Positions 22,113-34,077 of a stretch of 64,000 bases of DNA are shown here, piece by piece (position 1 is the first letter of the stretch; each line of letters starts with the position of its first letter). The translations under genes were made by a program, and so were the position numbers. This DNA is from Margaritispora aquatica (lineage: Eukaryota > Ascomycota > Leotiomycetes > Helotiales > Discinellaceae), in NCBI GenBank assembly GCA_007644065.1, contig VJWN01000001.1, forward strand, positions 2,928,340-2,992,339, written 5' to 3'. The notes below the pieces were generated by a model, which saw only the letters and a program-made list of their open reading frames with translations, was not told where the DNA came from and did no database searches.

Positions 22113-22364
22113 TGCAATGAATGTGCTCGACCGAATGACCAAAACTGTATTTTATTTTTAAATGTGATATGCATACAAAGATTGATGAACTGCAAGCCAT
22201 CTTATCATAACTCCAAAGTGACATGCACATATTCCACCCCAAGCCTCAACCAGGTATTCCACCCATTTTCCCAAACGCCCCAACCGACAACCATGCAAAA
22301 GACGCCAAAACATAATCATGAATTCATGTCATATCCCACTTCCATCCCCACCCAAACTGACTCT

Positions 22365-24073
22365 TCAATCCCACCTCCTCCCATAAGCCCCATCCTCCCG
22401 ATGATACGTCATGGCACCCAAATCCCCATGCCCCACCAAATGCAAATCCCCCTCACCCCTCTCATCCTTACTATCGACATTCGTCAACGTGACTCCATCA
22501 GGATCCATGCGTGCATCCATCTCCTCGCGCTCAAAATACGCATGCGGGCGCCTCTTGCACACGGCATTGCGGTCCCGGAACACGAACACATTGTTGCTGT
22601 CCCTGAACAGGCGATCGATATCCTCGAGACTGCGATCGCTCGTCTCGGGGTAGAAGAGATACACGATCGGCACGAAGGACGCGTTGAAGACTGTCCAGAT
22701 GATGTAGAAGCGCCACCCGAGACTCTCGATCCCTATCGGCGTGATCTCCACGACCATGAAGTTGAAGATCCAATTCGCTGCCGTCCCTAGAGCCGCGCCC
22801 TTAGTCCGCATGCTGAGCGAATTGATCTCAGTCGGGTACAGCCATGGTATGCCCTGCCACCCGATGCCAAAGAAGACGTAGTACAGGAAGAAGAAAGCCA
22901 CGGACGCGGATGCGACCTCTTTCTGGTGCGCGTAACCTGGCATCTCGGCGTAACGGATCAAGGCCGTGATGAAGACGTAGCAGAAAGCTTGCCCGGCTGC
23001 TGCATACATCATTAGGTTGCGTCGTCCCCAGCGCTCGATGTTTGGGATGGCGAGGAGCGAAAAGAGGAGATAAGAAACGGAGTTACAGGCTGCGAGTAGG
23101 CGGGCGAGTGAGTTGGAGAGCCCGACAGAGGAGATGAGAACAGTCGGTAGGTAGTAGCTCGTTACGTTGATGCCGGAGAGCTGCTGCATGATCTGCGTTC
23201 CCATACCCAGGAAGAGGCGTCGGATGGTGGAAGTGCCTTCTTCGTCGCCGACCCTCCCACGAAGGAGATCCCACCACGAAACGCCGTGCTCCTTCTCGAA
23301 GGTGACAGCATATTGGATCTCACGGAGGTCGGTGTAGACTTTCTCGTCATAGAGGTCGACGCCTTCGATATCAGCTAGGATCTGGCGACCTTCATCTACG
23401 CGACCGTGGGCGATGAGCCAGCGCGGCGACTCTGGAAGCCAAGGCACGGTGAAGAACAAGATGAAGATGAAAATGATTTGAAATGCGAGCGGGAAGCGCC
23501 AGCTGATGGGCCCGGTGACAAAGGAGAAGCCATAAGTGATCCAGTTTGAGAGCGAGAAGCCTGCGATGTTGAGGATCATCTCGATGACGACTAACTTCCC
23601 CCGCCAGCTGGCTTGGGAGGTCTCGGATTGCCAGACTGGTGCAGTGGAGGTGTTGAGGCCGTTGCCGACGCCGGCGATGATGCGGCCTGTGATCATGACT
23701 GGGACGTTGAAGGCGGCGATTTGCATCATTGCACCGACACTCATGATTGTTGTTCCCAGTAAGATAGTTTTCTTTCGTCCTAATAGATCACCCAATGCTA
23801 CTGCAGCAATAGCACCAATGAAACATCCTGTGGGTTTGAGCACACTTTCTCGGTAAACTTCAACTGAACCAACTCACCGATATCATATAACGCCGTAATC
23901 GTCGCAACCAATTTCGTCTTCCCATTCAAGTCCAGCGTATTCAGAAAATCCGGTGTGACTATCACACCCCCAAAGACGCCCTGATCATATCCAAACAGCA
24001 TCATATCCGTGGCGCACGCCACCGTGACCCAGAAGGTCAACCATCCCCCCTTCATCCCAAAATACGGCTTCAT
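22365..24073 (-). CDS. MFS sugar transporter, 552 aa
   Basis: Plasma-membrane hexose-type transporter of the major facilitator superfamily. Exons 24073..23878 and 23827..22365 give 552 residues with the expected 12 hydrophobic segments. Sugar-porter signatures: ATDMMLFGYDQGVFGGVI in TM1, GDLLGRKKTILLG after TM2, PESPRWLIAHGRVDEG after TM6, QIMQQLSGINVTSYYLP in TM7, ERWGRRNLMMYAAAG after TM8, and PETSDRSLEDIDRLF after TM12. The C-terminal tail is long, hydrophilic and acidic. The start at 24073 (MKPYFGMKGGW) matches the usual N-terminus. An in-frame ATG at 24151 would add 26 residues. The substrate is not predictable. The neighbouring Zn2Cys6 gene converges on it, so co-regulation is possible but unproven. 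Confidence 0.88.
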
Positions 24074-26234
24074 GGTGGGATTCCTACTCGCGACTGAAGA
24101 CGGCTTGGACAGAGAGAAGAACGTCGAGAAGCCCGCTAGACATGAACACATCCCCTTTCAGACGCTGCGATGTAGATGTTGTGAATTTTTCTTTCTTTCC
24201 TTTTTCTCTTTCAGTTCGTTTCGTTTGGTGTTAATGAGATAAAGGATAGGACAGTGCGAGAGGCTGCGGTTTTGGTGTGGACTTGGGTAGGAGGGGTATC
24301 GGCATTGCCTCAGGAGAGTTTCTTGGAAACGACAGAAGCTTCTACCAAGCACAACGCCATGTATGGAAGACTCGATCTGAAGCAGATAGAAAGCGTCGCA
24401 ACAGAGGATGACATCAGATCGTTCATATATCTATGGGTTTCCTGGAGAAGAGTGAGGCTCATGTGACAAATGCACTACCCGTGCACCACGGCTATAGCGA
24501 TGTTCTTTTCGCATATACATCAGGCATCGCCGCTATCATCGTGGCTTATGGGGTAGATGAATCTAGCGGCGTAGGGAGGAGCCCATATTGGCAGTGTTAT
24601 CTGATGGGTGTTCCTTGTGCGGCATTTCACCGGCTGAAGCGTGTGTTGTTTCGTAAAGTGCCAGTTCACGACCTTGCGTGTGTCGGTGTGAGAACGCATG
24701 AACGTCCCCCCCGGAGTTGACGTATTGAGGGTGACAGGTGGGGTTCATGAGTGAGGGGGAGTTGAAAAGGTGAGAAAACGCAATGGAAACAAACGGTCCT
24801 TACCTTAACGAACGTAATGTGATGGAATGATGCTCTGTCACGTGCCACCAACACGATTAGTAGTGCAACTGAGAATTGCTATAATATGATCATTAATTTT
24901 CACTAAACATCCTCTGCGTAGGTTATTATAGTCTAGATACTTACACTTCTCATCCTCTAAGGTAGAGAGGACAGAACGGCCGTCATTTTTCACCTACACG
25001 CCTCACCACAAAGCGAGCCTCCAATAAAACTGGATACGCGAACCTCACAAATCGAATCCCTATGTTCTGTCTCCACATATTCAATCTAATCAGCAGATCT
25101 GCTCTCCACAGTCTATCGGCTTTAAAATGCATATGATCTTTACTGAGCAAATTGCTGGACGAGGAAAGCTGAATACTTAAGCGAGTCCTTGCACCACTCA
25201 CATGCATTTACCAACGATAATCTGCCATGCTCCCTAGAAACACATTAGTTAACGACCAAACTCAGTTGGCCGAGATTGCTAGGCTCTGCTGTTAAGCCAT
25301 TTTACCGAAACTAACAGATATTTGAACAGATCAGAAAACGCAGCCTGTGATCGGTCAATGTTGTAGCTCTGGTAGACATCATGAGGTACGGCTAGATGTC
25401 TGTGTGAGTCTAGAACGCGAAGATGGAGATCTGAGCTACAAAAGCCCAGAATCTGTGAGTTATTTTAGGGCTTGTATCCGTATTCATTCGTCCTTGGTCC
25501 CTGAAGAGCAGAAGGAGTGAGCGCTGTTGGAAAGACGAGACAAGAATATCCAGATGGATTTGCGCAATTTTCTGATCAGCAGAATCTTGAGACTTGCGAG
25601 ACGGAGATGATTCCTATGAGGCGGTATGTGCGCGATTATCGCAAAGGAGCGTTTTGATGATCTTGGCCAACTGTCTCGGCGCCATGAACGGGTAGTGCAA
25701 GCAGCATCATGCCAATTTCTCGATGAATCCTGGGGTAATTGCTTGGGTAAACAGGTCAAAATACCAAAGCGTAAAAATACTCGAATTATCATCTGCTGAC
25801 GTTTTAATGGTTGCAGTATTCTTAAGTTCTTTAGATGTTGTCTAACTTAACAACTGGCATTCGCTTCTCACGCATCACCTATTGACGAATCACGGAATAT
25901 ACTGAGAAGATGCGAGCAAGGTAAATTCCGCGAATACTATGTGCAAGTACATTTGTCGGCGATGGCTAGAAACTGCAATGGTTCATTGTATCATGTATCT
26001 CTATCGATGCAAAACTCTCGCGCTGCGAGAGTTATGTGCCAGTATTTTATAATCGTTTTTACGTTTCCCCCATAGTACAGTAAGTCAGTAATTTTAACCG
26101 GCTTGATTGTGACGATTCTAGCGTCACAGGAGTCAGTACTCAAGCACAAGAAAATGCATTTTCATTCAAATATTATTGAAATTCTAAGGGGCTACTATAA
26201 TACACAATAGCACATTCTTCCGATCATACCTCGC
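24074..26234. other. 2.2-kb intergenic region
   Basis: Promoter of the sugar transporter, with a CT/GA-rich tract at 24180-24230, then AT-rich DNA up to the permease 3' end. Several small overlapping frames (24254-24748, 24983-25207, 25484-25792) have no domain or splice evidence. No transposon remnant recognised. Confidence 0.5.
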
Positions 26235-28345
26235 CTACATATCTTTCCTCACCAAAGTGACCGGTCCAACATACACCTTGCGCCCATGTACGAAGTAGAA
26301 GATAACAGCGAAGATCAACGTAAAGCCGTAGATGAGAATGTTCCAGTTCATCGTCATGGGCACCACGACCTTGGACATTGGGAAGAACGAGAAGATGAAC
26401 ACGAGTGTGAGATAGACTATATGGTTGCGCAGATGTCAGTTCATGGCTTGGTCTCTTTGGACACATCGCTATCTCAAGAGAGTGGAAGCGAGAGTGAGAG
26501 ACCGAGAGAGGGAGCAGCACTTACGGATCGAAAAGTCGTTGATGGGTCCACCCCACTTGCCCAGGCTCCATCGTGCGGCAGGGAGAGGCTCTTTTCTCCA
26601 GCGCTTGATGCGTAGGCAGGTTATGGAGATGATATATGAGGAGATCAGAGAGGCGACGCCGAGGGAGGCGATTGCGTTGAAGGCCGTTGTGGATCCGATG
26701 TTGATCAACGAAAGGAGGATGGTGATGACGAATGAGACAAGAACGGAGTTCAACGGGATATCCCAACCTGGTCGGACCTATGAAGACGTGTCAGTTTGGA
26801 ATTGATATAATTGAATTTGTTTTCGCACCTCAGCTAAGAAACTCGAGAACGGCAGCCCGTCATCTCGTGCAAACGCGAACATTTGGCGGGAAGCAGTAGC
26901 GACATTGGTGATGCAGCCGCATGTTGTTAGGATAATAAGGATGGTAGTCAGCACATTCGTGCCAGCCAGCGACTTGGTAGCTGTGAGGAAGACCTGCACG
27001 AACGGCATGACCTCCGGGTTAGAAAGGACATTGCCCACGTCACCGAGGCAAAAACAGAAAGTGACGAGCATGATGAAGCCCATGCAGCCGTTAATGACCA
27101 CGGTCCACATCATAGCGCGGGGCAGCACGCTCGAGGCGTCCTTGATCTCCTCAGACATGTGTGTCGCGGAGTCGGGGCCAATGAAGGTGAAGACTGGGGA
27201 AAGCATCCCGATCAAGCACGAAAGTCCAATGCTGCCCCATTCGCCTCCATCAGAGAACTCGGTGAAGACGGCGGTGGCGGTGTTGCGAGGTGCCAGGACC
27301 CAAAGAGGGATCAAGATGGCGAAGAAGCCACAGATGTGCAATATCAGGATGATACCTTCAACTAGAGGCAGTTTCTTTGCGAGGTAGGTGTTGAATATGA
27401 TAGCGAAGAAGCTGATTGCGATGATGAGAAGCGTGCCGTGCCATTGCTTGAATCCGTAGTTGGCATCGTTGATGACGAGAAGACTCTGGATCTGCGAGGC
27501 TGCGAGGAAGGCAATGCTAGTGATACCTGTTTGCCAACCCAAGACACAAATCCAACCTATGGTACGTTAGCACTGAACTCAGAGACTTTGGATTTCCAAA
27601 ACATACCTGTTATATAGCTAAGGAACCTCTGTGCACTTTTCGGCGCAAACTCCGAAACCCTGAAAAGATATTAGTGTTGGGTTGCTCGTTACAACTAGCG
27701 AAGTGCTTTACATACCAATGATATTGTCCTCCAGATGTGGGTGCCATTGAAGCCATCTCAGCCATGGAAGCAATAACAGCTAGGAAACCCACCCATGTAC
27801 CAATATAACTCCATACTAGTCCAGCGAGGCCTCCACTAACAGTATTGTAAGTATATGAGACAGATGAGGTTTAAACGAGACCGTTTGATGAAGTTGCTCC
27901 AAACACTAAAGCTTGATTGCCTTTGAGGAGATCTCGTTGCTTTTTCATTCTTCTTTAATATGGATCACTTACTTTATAAGTCCAAACGTGCTTGCCCTGT
28001 ATGACGTTAGTTCATGCACAACCGATTGAGTGTGGATCGAATTACGTCAATTGACCTTCCCAAGTACTCATCAAGATACAAGTGAAGCCCAGAATCGACA
28101 AGAAGCGAAAGTTGCGCTGTTGACCATCAGTAAAGATTTCAAGGGCAAACTTCTATGCAAGCACCAGCTTTGCTTACTCTAAGCTCCTGATGCTTTCCCA
28201 TTCGCACCATATCTCTGTGATCAGACCTGGTACCCATTTTCTCTGGTGATCCTAGATTCTCCATAGGCATATCATCTTCCGAAGAAGCGACATTCTCCAC
28301 GCCTGCGATCGAATCTTTTGCTATCTCATGCTGGTAGTCGGCCAT
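26235..28345 (-). CDS. APC-family amino-acid/GABA/choline-type permease, 532 aa
   Basis: Plasma-membrane transporter of the ACT/AAT branch of the APC superfamily, which holds yeast choline (Hnm1) and GABA (Uga4) permeases. Eight exons: 28345..28178, 28116..28046, 27996..27973 (24 nt), 27835..27716, 27659..27607, 27556..26829, 26777..26525 and 26416..26235, summing to 1599 nt. About 12 hydrophobic segments. Signatures: FRFLSILGFTCILMSTWEG, FGLINGGLAGLVWSYIGTWV, ASMAEMASMAPTSGGQYHWV, ITGWICVLGWQTGITSIAFL, FTFIGPDSATHMSEEIKDAS and RQMFAFARDDGLPFSSFLAE. The C-terminus ends VGPVTLVRKDM. The N-terminal cytoplasmic tail is acidic. GABA, choline or neutral amino acids are all possible substrates. Confidence 0.88.
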
Positions 28346-29582
28346 ATCTGCGTTACACTATCTGCGAGAATAAAAAGTGAGGTCGAAGTGTTTTTGTATG
28401 GTTGGAAAACAAGAGAGGGGAGCTCTCATGTACTGTGCTACTTTTGCATGGCCGGTTAAATTGCAAAACAGTTCAAGCTAGATACCTAGCCACATATTCT
28501 ACCTAGCACCAGCAGGAATATGATGCATGTAACCAATATGGCCCAATTCCCAAAGGAGATCCAAGTGGCATGCGGGTTGCACATTTTCCTAAGCGATTCC
28601 ACCCCCACCCGTCCCATCACTTCTCCCCTTGTCCGGCTGGTGAAAACAAGCACATGAAGCTTTGCTGACTGCACGCCAACCAGTCATGGCTCTGCTTTTC
28701 TCGGTACCACGCCATCGGAACCCAATCAGATGGTTTGTACCCTAGCAATATCTGAGATTTTTGAGGGCCGGCCCAGTGATCCCGTTGCCGGGCCACTTCG
28801 CCTTTTCTCGCCTCGCCGCTGCTCATGCAGTGTAACCTAACCATGACTGGCCAGCATGGTGAAAACAGTGCTCTGCCTCCATTGAGAGCAGAACCCGGAT
28901 TGATAAGAGATTGATTGGTTCAGCTTGTATATCCTAGTGTATGAAGCTTTTATTGCATGTTGTCGGGTGCGCATCCCCGCCGAGGTTTGTAACAAGGTAT
29001 ACGTTTTTGTATATGTTTGAATTTTTCTGATATTCACTTCGAAACAGTACAGTAGAGGTGAATATACGAGTTGTGCTCCATGAATGAAGTCGTTTAATAA
29101 CTGTCTCTCGTGGAAGATGGAATTCGAATTCACCACCTTGCCCAAAGTTTGAGCAAATTGGACTCCGTTATATTTGGACGAGGAGTCTGATCGCCGACGC
29201 AAATGGCACAGCAGTACGGACTATTTGCTTTTCGCTCTTTTCAACGCCGCAATCGCTTTGTCTCCCCAATTGGCTCTCAAGATCATGGCACCACATCTTG
29301 ACAGACCATGTTCCTCTTGATCTCAGGGGCTGTGAATGAAATACCCTAGGCCTTCACAGGAAGGATTGGAAAACAGCTGGGTCCTGTTTTAACATGGGAT
29401 ATCACCAGCAAAACACTGCGTTTGTTGATAGTACGAAGCTATTGACCTAGCTCGAAGAGATTCTCCTTTCAGAGTCTCGCTTTGTGTTGCGATATATATC
29501 TTTCGGGTACCTATCTCAGACTCCACGATCAATTTTTCAATTTTTGAAATCGTAACGCATCCAACTTTTGTCAGAAGAATCA
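28346..29582. other. Divergent promoter region, permease / PTH11-like
   Basis: 1.2 kb between head-to-head genes, GC-rich around 28580-28830 and AT-rich later. Minus-strand frames at 28486-29202 look like chance. No repeat or RNA gene seen. Confidence 0.5.
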
Positions 29583-30841
29583 ATGGAGGAAGGACCCAGA
29601 TTTGCCGTTGTGGATTCCACCGATCATGGAGGCCTATTGTGGATTTCAGCATCCTTATGCTTGACGTATTTCTGTCTCAGCTGCGGGATTCGCCTGCTGA
29701 TAAGCTACAAGAACTTCCACCGAGACTCAGTGATGTTGCTTGTTGCAACTGTAAGGCTCAAGTACCAAATTCTCGCCTACCTCTTGACTGACGTGCTAGG
29801 GCTTTGGCGTGTTCCAAGTCATCGCTGTATACATCGAACTCTCTGCAGGATTTGGGAAGTCTCTTGAACTGATCAGTGCAAGTCAGCTGGATAGACTTCA
29901 AAAGGTAATTTAGCGAAAGATAAATATCCTCTAATAGTTTACTGATTATTACCGCTGAACAGGCAGGCTACGCTGGAGATTTTCTGTTCATCCTGACATT
30001 AAGTGCATCGAAATGCTCTGTGGCATGGTTCATCGCTCGATTGACGCCAGACAAAAAACATCTCCTAGCATGCTCAATAATTTTCTGGGCATCTATAGCG
30101 TGGGCTGTAGCTGGAGTATTGTTACTAGCACTCCACTGCTCGCTTTCGAAGCCTTGGGTAGTTACTGCAGAGCACTGCTCCGATTTAGTGAGTTGAGATC
30201 TCCCCTACTACTGACCAGAAATTTCATGCTGACACCCGACGAGTTAATACACTGGCAAATCATCGTCGCGCTAGATGTTATCCTTGAACTTGCTCTCCTC
30301 GCAATAACCATCTCAATGGTCTGGAACCTGCAAATGAATTGGCATAAGAAAGCAGTCGTTGTGATCGGTTTCGCATTTCGACTCCCGTGAGATATCCGCA
30401 ACTCAGATACACGGCACGCAGCTAACAGCAACTAGATTAATCGCACTCGCAGCGCTGCACGTCCACTACCTCGCCAACAGCTTGCACGCCACGAACCAGA
30501 CGCTCGACCAGATAATCCCCAGTATCATTGCCGAGATCCAGCTGGCCTGGGCTCTCATCGCCGCAACCATACCGTGCTTGAAGGCTTTCATCGCGACGCT
30601 GGGCTCGGGATACTTGGGAGGGAACTTCGACAGAGAATTCGCTACGGGTCAGGGATATAGCAACAAGAGCGAGTCATACATGATGGATACAATTGGCGTG
30701 TCCTCGCGTGTTCAGGGAAAGGTGGTTTCTTCAGGCAAGTTTGACACGATTTCAAATCGGAGTCTTACTAGATTATCACATGAGGGCGGGGAGGAGCATG
30801 CGATTAAACATACGAGAGATTTTAATGTGCAATACGATTAA
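29583..30841 (+). CDS. PTH11-type rhodopsin-domain integral membrane protein, 348 aa
   Basis: Seven-helix fungal membrane protein of the PTH11-like/rhodopsin-domain group (PF20684), thought to act as GPCR-like sensors at the plasma membrane. Exons: 29583..29750, 29800..29904, 29963..30187, 30244..30386 and 30436..30841 (348 aa). Family features: an N-terminal helix LLWISASLCLTYFCLSCGIR, YIELSAGFGKSLELIS (the usual 'G.G...' loop), YAGDFLFILTLSASKCSVAW, CSIIFWASIAWAVAGVLLLA, WQIIVALDVILELALLAITI, GFAFRLPLIALAALHVHYLA and IQLAWALIAATIPCLKAFIA, then a Ser-rich cytoplasmic tail. There is no CFEM domain in front. The fourth intron acceptor (GACGAG) is weak, so that junction could move by a few residues. 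Ligand unknown. Confidence 0.82.
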
Positions 30842-31254
30842 ATATAGAGCCTGATACTCATTGAGCGAAGTACTTGCTGGAAAAAAGAAATATACCATGG
30901 ACTGACACTTGTCTACCATATCTTGTGTTTCTCTTTATTGAAATTAAACATTTTGATATACGAATATGAACATAGACGTCTAGCAGTTAAATCTTCAGCA
31001 ATTAACCAACCGACAAAAAAAAAAGAAGACACCAAAAATCCCCAAACCGAACCGTTGGTGGCGTGAGTATCGATGATGCAGATGCAGGGACAAGACCAAG
31101 CATCCCCATTCGCCAATGCCAAGTCCCCAGGATCTCCACTTACATAAAGTATTAAAGAACCATCGCATCTCACACCACTCATTCATTCACTCACCCGCAA
31201 TCCAATCCAACCACAACGACCCTGACACACACAGAGACACACAAAAACAAAACC
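30842..31254. other. Intergenic, 0.4 kb
   Basis: 3' end of the PTH11-like gene and promoter of the GNAT gene. An A-run sits near 31013-31022, followed by a C/A-rich leader (31170-31254). Nothing else recognised. Confidence 0.5.
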
Positions 31255-32071
31255 ATGATCCGCCCCGCCCTCGCAAGCGACATCCCCTCCATGGCGCTCG
31301 CCATGTCCTCGGCATTTAGCGACGAGGAGCTCTTTGGAAAACTAATGCACCCGCATCGGAAAGAGTACCCCGACGACTTCACGACGTATTTCGTGCACAA
31401 GATCCAGAGACACTGGTATGATTCCCGGCGACGGTGGCTTGTGGGTGTTGATGCCGAGAGTGGGCGCGTGCTGGGCGTTGCGGCGTGGGAACGGCAGGGG
31501 ACGGTGGAGGGTGGGGAGGGGGAGGGATGGCTAGCGGAGGTGGGGCCCGGTATGTGTGTTTCTTTGTTTCTTGGAGATGGGATGAGATGGGAAGATGTGT
31601 TGTGAGGTGGTGATGTATTATCTTGGGAGTTGGATTGAGATCGGCTGGTTATATGAGAACTGACGACATACCCAAGGGAACGTCCTCCCCACGCACCCCG
31701 ACCCCAACCTCGACATCCAAGCCTCTCAACCCACCACCCCCAACCGCGCCGCCGACCCCGCCTACATCGACGTGCTATCAGAATCCAGCGCCTTATGCGC
31801 GCACCACTGGAGCGGCGCCCGGGCATCAAACTGGTACCTTGACATCCTCGCCGTGCACGAGGACGGGCAGGGGAAGGGCATCGGACGGGAGCTCGTGCAA
31901 TGGGGACTCGATCAGGCGCAGCGGGAGGATGTACCTGCGTCGGTCATCTCGGCGCTGGGGAAGGATGGGTTTTATAGGAAATGCGGCTTCAAGGAGGTCG
32001 TGGGGATGGCGAATGTGGGACGCATGGGGGAGGCGGGCATTCGAGGGGGGACGATTATGTTTACGCGGTGA
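31255..32071 (+). CDS. GNAT-family N-acetyltransferase, 229 aa
   Basis: Acetyl-CoA-dependent N-acyltransferase of unknown substrate. Exons 31255..31549 and 31677..32071 give 229 residues. The N-terminus MIRPALASDIPSMALAMSSA is the usual beta1-alpha1 of GNATs with an 'R.A...D...' start. The acetyl-CoA-binding motif A is WYLDILAVHEDGQGKGIGRE, with the Q/RxxGxG/A signature seen as GQGKGIG. Motif B is ISALGKDGFYRKCGFKEVVG. It resembles the large set of fungal GNATs similar to puromycin acetyltransferase-like proteins. The intron donor is GTATGT and the acceptor CCCAAG. Coding GC is clearly higher than in its flanks. No signal peptide. Confidence 0.85.
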
Positions 32072-32626
32072 GTGGAGGGGGGAGTGAGGGGATGGAAGGT
32101 GGTAAAACATGATGAGATGAGAGGTGGTGATTAGAGATGACGGGCAGAGAAAATGTCGATATTAGAAACCAGGTATTATTCTGCTCGCTTAAGAAAGGAC
32201 AAATGGGCGTATGAAGCCACATATGTACCTTACTAATGTATTTAGTAGTCTGAGTTTGCAACAGCACCTATTCGCCTAGTTTTGCACGTACCTATGTTTC
32301 GGCTAGTAAAAGCATTGCCTAGCGAAGATATCGAACTTGTTATAGAGAGTCTGATGAAGCTAACCTTGGAAGCTATGGAGGTTAATAGACATAGACACCG
32401 TATTGCTACATTTTACTCCAAGTGAGGACAGATATTGGCGAGAAATGAGTTCACAAAATCTTTCGGTTTCCAGATCCAGTAGGTGGGAAAAAAAGTTACT
32501 TGACTTGATCTAGGTGTTTAAAGGCTTCTCATCCTAGAAAGAACGAGCAAGAATGCATCTCACAGATATGAAAAAGGCGTAACCATGCAAGGTATCATTG
32601 TTGTTACATATCATCGTATACAGCTA
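32072..32626. other. Convergent 3' region
   Basis: 555 bp between the stops of the GNAT and Yos9-like genes. It is AT-rich and would hold both polyadenylation regions. No gene seen. Confidence 0.5.
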
Positions 32627-34077
32627 TCATAACTCATCCTTATAAAACGTTTCTTGGCTGCCCTCCTCACTCTCTTCATCTTCATCTTCATCCACAATGC
32701 CCAGAATCTCCCTGATCTGACCCGGTTCATCGACGACTTCAATCTTCCATCCTTTCTCTTTCGCCATAGTCTGTATCTCCTTCTTGAGTTTTTCGACCAT
32801 TTCAGGATCCAAGTCCAATTTCCGCAGCTCGGCATCCGATACCATTTCAATTTGCCCGCCTTCGGCCTTGCTCTTTGCTCGTGCGATGACCTCCGTTGCG
32901 CGAGTTTCAGCTGGCTGCCCGAAGTTGGCGGGGATGGGCATTCGCTGACTGTCCTTGTTCACCCACTTGCCTCCACCGAGGACGAGGCCACCAACGTAGA
33001 TGGGTCGCTCCTTTGGCGGACTTCCATCCAGCTCTGTTTCTGCTGTTTGCAACTGGGCACGCTCGTCTATTTCTTCCTCTGGAACGACACTTCTGCAAAC
33101 GATGGAGTTTGCTTTCGTTTCCTTCTGTGGCATAAACGCAACATCGTTGCAAAGTCGTGGTGTGTAAACGACTAGGAGGTAGGAACATGTCGTTACCTCC
33201 TTAATGTATCCAATACGATCTGTGACATGGGGATTGCAATGGTATTGAATCTCTACCCTCCGTGGCTTACCTGTAAGGTCACAAGTGGTGCCTCCCTCCA
33301 TCTTCTGGACCAAGTATTTATTGTCGCCCTTGACCTGCAGTTCGGTCTTGGGTTGTCCATGGGCCTCTTTTCCCTTCCTTACATCGACTTGATTGCCATA
33401 ATCATCTTCCTTGCTCCCTTTGCCTTTGCCCTTCGCTCTGCCTAGGATAAACTGCTTCGTAGTGGGGTCCCTCTGCGGCGGAAGCAGCGGCTGTCCTGGC
33501 TGCGGGGCTAATTGATGGAACTGTGTGATTTCGCTATTGTAGCAAAACGCATATGACCACCACCCGGACACAAAGTACAAACATTGCCCATCAAGCTCCT
33601 GCAGCAATTCCCATCCTCGATCCGTGGCACGCGCCAACTCCTTCTGTTCCGCAGCTCGAGCTTCAGCTTCGGAAGTCTCATTCCTTGGTGGCGTCTCAAC
33701 AATCGGTATCGTGCAGAAATAAGGCTCATCCTTCATATACAATACTTCATAGGTCTCGTGTGCTGGATCGAAAGCTTGCGCTTCGGCGGGGTTGTTGGCA
33801 GGACCAGTTGAGGATTCAATGTCTTTTGTATTTGTGGCTATGGGCGGCTCTTTGAATGGAGAATAGTCTCCCTCAATTATGGACATCACCTCTTCTTCAG
33901 ATATGAGGGACTCCGAAAAGACAACATTGTACTGGTGATTTATCAGCTCTGGCGCATTTGAAGCTGTTTGAAGCTTACTTGTGGAAACGCCAGCAAGTCA
34001 TCGTGTACACTGAACACGGTCTGACTTGCTATGACGATTGGCGCTGATGCCAGTAATGCTGAGATAATTCGGCGCAT
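32627..34077 (-). CDS. YOS9: Yos9/OS-9-like ERAD lectin with C-terminal KDEL, 467 aa
   Basis: ER-lumen lectin that reads trimmed mannose on misfolded glycoproteins and hands them to the Hrd1 ubiquitin ligase. Exons 34077..33979 and 33931..32627 give 467 aa. The first exon is a signal peptide (MRRIISALLASAPIVIAS). The N-terminal domain has LLAFPQYNVVFSESLISEEE, typical of the family. The MRH domain spans about residues 148-294: GQCLYFVSGWWSYAFCYNSE, then CDLTGKPRRVEIQYHCNP and IKEVTTCSYLLVVYTPRLC, which supply the expected Q, R, E and Y sugar-binding residues and paired cysteines. The MRH loop has an inserted Lys/Gly-rich stretch. The acidic tail ends FYKDEL, a perfect luminal retention signal. 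The two-exon model is well supported. Confidence 0.92.

Noticed and set aside
22164..22790. 208-codon plus-strand frame over the sugar transporter 3' end
   Set aside because: Antisense to conserved MFS sequence; Ile/Pro/His-rich composition is a mirror of the real gene.
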